Below, one piece after another: positions 5,597 through 8,229 of a stretch of 8,229 bases of DNA (positions are counted from its first letter, which is position 1; each line of letters starts with the position of its first letter). The notes under the pieces were generated by a model, which saw only the letters and a program-made list of their open reading frames with translations, did not search any database and was not told where the DNA came from. The DNA is taken from positions 1 through 8,229 of the forward strand of contig JAUXAJ010000240.1 in the NCBI GenBank assembly GCA_030620005.1. Reading direction: 5' to 3'. The translations under genes and the position numbers were made by a program. This stretch comes from Promethearchaeota archaeon (GTDB taxonomy: Archaea; Asgardarchaeota; Lokiarchaeia; Sigynarchaeales; SOKP01).

Positions 5597-6448
5597 GTGA
5601 TCGAGTATATATTTTTGGCAATAATTCACGGCTTAATTGAGTGGTTACCGATATCATCTTCGGGCCAAGTAATGATTATCGCAATCAATATCTTCGGAAT
5701 TTCTCCCGAGAATGCTTTTAGCCTTGCAATATGGTTACGTCTAGGAACTACTTTTGCCGTATTATTAAGATTTAGAGATGATTATGTTAATATTGTAAAA
5801 TCCTGTGCTCCAAAACTTTTTAAGGTGGAAGAAATAGATATTAAAAAAAAAAACTGGATAATTTATAGCACAATTGGAACAGCTATTACAGCTTTACCTC
5901 TATATCTCGTATTTACATTCGTTATAGGTAATGCGTTTACCGGAACTCAAGGAGACTTGATAACTTTAATTATTTCAGGGATGTTAGTTGTAACTGGAGT
6001 GATTTTGTTGAAAACTAAAAAAGATTATGGAAATTTTGAAATTAACGAGGTTTCTAAAGAGGATTTAAAAAAAGACAGCATTTTTGCGGGCTTGGTTCAA
6101 GGTATATCAGTCTTACCGGGTATTTCGCGGTCAGGAGTAACTGTTTCAGCAATTCTTCTCGAAAAATACGATCAAAAAAGCGCTCTTAAATTAAGTTTTT
6201 TAATTTCTGTGCCTGCAGCTCTGGCATCAATAGTAGTAGATGTGATTTTTGGAAACGGTTCTGTAGTGGGAATTTTAGATCCTATTACAATATTAATCAT
6301 TACTTTAATCAGTTTTGGTGTAGGTTATTTATTCATGGAGATTTTACTGAAAGTCGCTGAAAAAATCAATTTTGGATACTTTTGCGTTTTTTATGGCATT
6401 ATCTCTCTTGGTGTCTTAATTCCTTTCATCATAACATCATTCGTTTAA
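5597..6448 (+). CDS. uppP: Undecaprenyl-diphosphatase (UppP/BacA family)
   Basis: The 283-residue integral membrane enzyme removes one phosphate from polyprenyl diphosphate to regenerate the lipid carrier. Signatures are HGLIEWLPISSSGQ (11-24) and LPGISRSGVTVSA (173-185), with hydrophobic helices filling the rest. Glu15 and Arg178 correspond to the catalytic Glu21 and Arg174 of the E. coli enzyme. Unusually, the catalytic His30 position is Gln24, while the first residue of the (E/Q)xxxE motif is His11, as if Gln and His had traded places. GTG at 5597 is the first start after an in-frame stop at 5579 and puts the motif at the usual distance from the N-terminus. The gene lies 39 bases after the truncated IscB ORF. 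In an archaeon the substrate would more likely be a dolichyl or other polyprenyl diphosphate. Confidence 0.88.
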   Translation: MIEYIFLAIIHGLIEWLPISSSGQVMIIAINIFGISPENAFSLAIWLRLGTTFAVLLRFRDDYVNIVKSCAPKLFKVEEIDIKKKNWIIYSTIGTAITALPLYLVFTFVIGNAFTGTQGDLITLIISGMLVVTGVILLKTKKDYGNFEINEVSKEDLKKDSIFAGLVQGISVLPGISRSGVTVSAILLEKYDQKSALKLSFLISVPAALASIVVDVIFGNGSVVGILDPITILIITLISFGVGYLFMEILLKVAEKINFGYFCVFYGIISLGVLIPFIITSFV

Positions 6449-6473
6449 CGATTGGATATGTAGTTTCAAAAGA

Positions 6474-6490
6474 TTTTTTCTTTATCTTCT
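6474..6490 (+). terminator. U-rich tract after uppP
   Basis: A pyrimidine tract with runs of T begins about 25 bases beyond the uppP stop codon. It fits the U-rich signals that end archaeal transcripts. No stable stem precedes it. Confidence 0.25.
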
Positions 6491-6648
6491 TGCTAAAAGA
6501 AGCAATAAAAAATTTTCTTTTACACCTATTTTGAATTTTGAATTTTTATTATTATCAATTGTGAAAAACAAACTATTAAATAATAGAACTTGTATTAAAA
6601 ATTTTGGAATGATAATGACTTATTTTACTCACGATTAAGGGTAATCAA

Positions 6649-7080
6649 ATGGAAAAAACATTCTGATTGTAGACGATGATGAGGGCATCTGTAAAACTCT
6701 TTCTCTCATATTAAACAAGAAAGGATTTAAGACAGACACGGTAATGACTGGAAAAGAAGCGATTAAATTTATAAAAAAAAGATTTTACAATATATCCCTC
6801 TTAGATGTGAAATTGCCCGATATCGAAGGAATGGAACTTATTAAATGTTTAAAGGAAGTTTGGGTTGATATGGAAGTAATGATGATAACCGCCCATGCGA
6901 CCATGGATACGGCAATACATGCTTTAAACGAAGGAGCATGTGCTTTTATAACTAAACCGATTAATATGGATGAGCTATTTTTTACAATTAATAATTTTCT
7001 TGAAAAACAAAGTTTAATGAGAGAAAAAAAAAGCCGAGGATGCTTTGGAGGAGAATGAGATGCGGTTCCGGACATTAGCC
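6649..7080 (+). pseudogene. Response-regulator receiver domain of a broken receiver-PAS-histidine kinase gene
   Basis: Read from the ATG at 6649, the natural protein would begin MEKNILIVDDDEG, but the run of six A residues (6653-6658) puts the ATG one base out of frame and gives a stop at 6664. The receiver itself is intact in the other frame. It has the acidic pair Asp9-Asp10, phospho-acceptor Asp53 (SLLDVKLPD), Thr81 (MITAH) and Lys103 (ITKP), counting from that ATG after adding one base. A second shift occurs in the nine-A run at 7024-7032. Beyond it, the frame AEDALEENEMRFRTLA is the typical helical lead into a PAS domain, whereas the receiver frame runs into a stop at 7056. The PAS homology then breaks off near 7080. 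A shorter in-frame receiver could start at ATG 6744, but it would lack the acidic pocket. One shift could be a sequencing error; two plus a deletion point to real decay. Confidence 0.72.
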
Positions 7081-7315
7081 ACATTTTATAAAATTTGAAT
7101 TTCTCGATAACGGGATTGGAGTTCCAGATGTAATGAAAAAAAGAATTTTTCTCAGAGGATATAGAAAGGATAAATTAGTCAAAGGAATGGGATTAGGATT
7201 ATCTCTCGTTAGAAAGATAATGGAAATTTATAATGGACAAATATGGGTCGAAGATATTGTCAAGGGAGTCCATTCCAAAGGAAGTAATTTTATAATACTA
7301 ATCCCAAAACCATGA
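7081..7315 (+). pseudogene. C-terminal HATPase fragment of a histidine kinase
   Basis: After a stop at 7076-7078 the frame reads KFEFLDNGIGVPD (7091-7129), then IFLRGYRKDK, KGMGLGLSLVRKIMEIYNG and GSNFIILIPKP before TGA at 7313. These are the G1 box (DNGIG), F box, G2 box (GMGLGL) and closing strand of a histidine kinase ATP-binding domain. The phosphorylated His, dimerisation helices, N box and most of a PAS domain are missing. The junction with the preceding receiver/PAS lead-in lies at about 7080 and also changes frame. The simplest reading is one receiver-PAS-kinase gene that suffered an internal deletion. An ATG at 7133 lies inside the domain, after the G1 box, so it is unlikely to be a true start. 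Confidence 0.72.
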
Positions 7316-7321
7316 TAAATC

Positions 7322-7329
7322 TTTTTTTT
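7322..7329 (+). terminator. T8 tract after the kinase pseudogene
   Basis: Eight T residues begin seven bases after the TGA of the histidine kinase fragment. This could be the original transcript end. The rest of the 7316-7524 gap is A/T-rich, and I see no gene or structured element in it. Confidence 0.3.
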
Positions 7330-7524
7330 ATTAAATATGCATAAACCCTCACTCTATTCTGCTCAGTGAAGTAGTATTATTAATTAAATAGGATTTTAAA
7401 TTTTTCATTAATTCAATAAGAATTAAATTCATAACAATCCTAATAATTACTTATGAAATCAAATAATAAAAAATTTACTAATTTAAAAGAATTATAAAAT
7501 CGAAATTACATAGCATGATTAAAA

Positions 7525-8229
7525 TTGAATAAAATTCAAATAAATCTGAAAGAAATTATTAAAGCCAATAAAATTATAATTTATGGATTTGTCTTCTCAA
7601 TAATATATTTGTTTATTGAAGGTATTGTGGATACCTATGTATTTGGATTACACGATAATCTTTTTCAGGGCATTTTCACAGTAGAGCCCCATGAAGTAAC
7701 TTTGCATTTTTTAATAATAGGGTCAATCCTTGGAATGAGCATCACTAGCCAAATTTTGATTAATAAACAAAGCAGAACCCAACAAAAATTGAAAGAGAGT
7801 GAACAATGGTATTCCACAACGCTTAAAAGTATAGGTGATGCTGTGATAACTACGGATACAGGTGGAATTATTACTTTCTTAAATGCAGTTGCAGAAACTT
7901 TAACGGGATGGAAATTAAAAGAAACACTTGGAAGGCCCGTTGAAGACGTATTTAGAATTATTAATGAATTGACACGTGAACCAGTTATAGGTCCTGTTGC
8001 AAGGGTTATTAAAGAGGGTATGATCGTTGGATTGGCAAATCATTCAATCTTAATAGCAAAAGATGGTACAGAAATACCTATTGATGATAGCGGGGCACCA
8101 ATTGAAGATGAAGATGGAAATTTACTGGGGGTAGTATTGATCTTTCGTGATATTAGAGAACGAAAGAAGGCCGAGGAGGTTTTTAAAAAAGCAGAAAGAG
8201 CCCGTCACGAGAAATTGACTGTTTTAAAA
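7525..8229 (+). CDS. Membrane PAS-domain signalling protein, probably a sensor histidine kinase (3' partial)
   Basis: The frame is open from just after a TGA at 7516 to the right edge, giving at least 235 residues. TTG at 7525 is the only reasonable early start. The first in-frame ATG (about 7735) would remove both membrane segments. Residues about 17-35 and 59-80 are hydrophobic and likely membrane-spanning, with a short loop between them. A helical linker (QQKLKESEQWYSTTLKSI, 86-103) leads into a PAS domain (about 104-215) with IGDAVITTDTGG, FLNAVAETLTGW and the closing VLIFRDIRERKKAEE. A further helix starts at the edge and should lead into another PAS domain or the kinase core. Such proteins sense a signal and phosphorylate a response regulator. 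The kinase domain is inferred, not seen. It may be a relative of the decayed kinase just upstream. Confidence 0.8.
   Translation, partial: MNKIQINLKEIIKANKIIIYGFVFSIIYLFIEGIVDTYVFGLHDNLFQGIFTVEPHEVTLHFLIIGSILGMSITSQILINKQSRTQQKLKESEQWYSTTLKSIGDAVITTDTGGIITFLNAVAETLTGWKLKETLGRPVEDVFRIINELTREPVIGPVARVIKEGMIVGLANHSILIAKDGTEIPIDDSGAPIEDEDGNLLGVVLIFRDIRERKKAEEVFKKAERARHEKLTVLK

Noticed and set aside
6785..7084. Minus-strand open frame across the receiver domain
   Set aside because: The plus strand carries an unambiguous receiver domain with its phospho-Asp, Thr and Lys, so the opposite frame is a shadow.
1..8229. CRISPR array or tRNA/rRNA genes
   Set aside because: No regularly spaced direct repeats and no cloverleaf or rRNA-like stretches were seen on either strand.

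Overview
The window looks like a piece of an archaeal, most probably Asgard (Lokiarchaeota-like) chromosome. The DNA is AT-rich, ATA and AGA codons are common, genes lack obvious Shine-Dalgarno sites, and the first gene fuses a roadblock/LC7-type domain to a Ras/Arf-like small GTPase, a gene type I associate with Asgard archaea. The lineage is inferred from gene content; no rRNA or marker gene is present.

Layout. Positions 1-996 hold the roadblock-GTPase fusion, cut by the left edge. A 507-base AT-rich gap follows, then a complete LCIB/C-type (theta) carbonic anhydrase (1504-2301). At 2441-2536 lies the right end of an IS200/IS605-type element: a TnpB-type guide RNA (reRNA/omega RNA) scaffold ending in a perfect hairpin, with the tnpB gene missing. 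A polyprenol/dolichol-kinase-like membrane protein runs on the minus strand (2571-3692). It is divergent from a nicotinamidase (3773-4453), which is closely followed by a low-molecular-weight protein phosphatase (4486-4965). At 5031-5345 there is a GC-rich structured RNA of the HEARO/IscB omega-RNA type. It is followed by a 60-codon ORF encoding only the N-terminal PLMP domain of IscB; the RuvC and HNH parts are absent. Then come an undecaprenyl-diphosphatase (UppP/BacA) gene (5597-6448), a decayed response-regulator/PAS/histidine-kinase gene (6649-7315) and the start of a membrane PAS-domain signalling protein (7525 to the right edge).

How it fits together. The polyprenol-kinase-like protein and UppP both plausibly feed the pool of polyprenyl monophosphate used as lipid glycan carrier. 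The nicotinamidase serves NAD salvage and the carbonic anhydrase serves CO2/bicarbonate balance. Signalling is represented by the GTPase, the phosphatase and the two-component genes.

The most interesting part is the mobile-element layer. Two different OMEGA-type RNA scaffolds, one TnpB-type and one IscB-type, survive within about 3 kb of each other, both without a nuclease. The IscB one keeps an intact ORF for the PLMP domain alone. This may be plain decay or a reduced, retained RNA-protein module.
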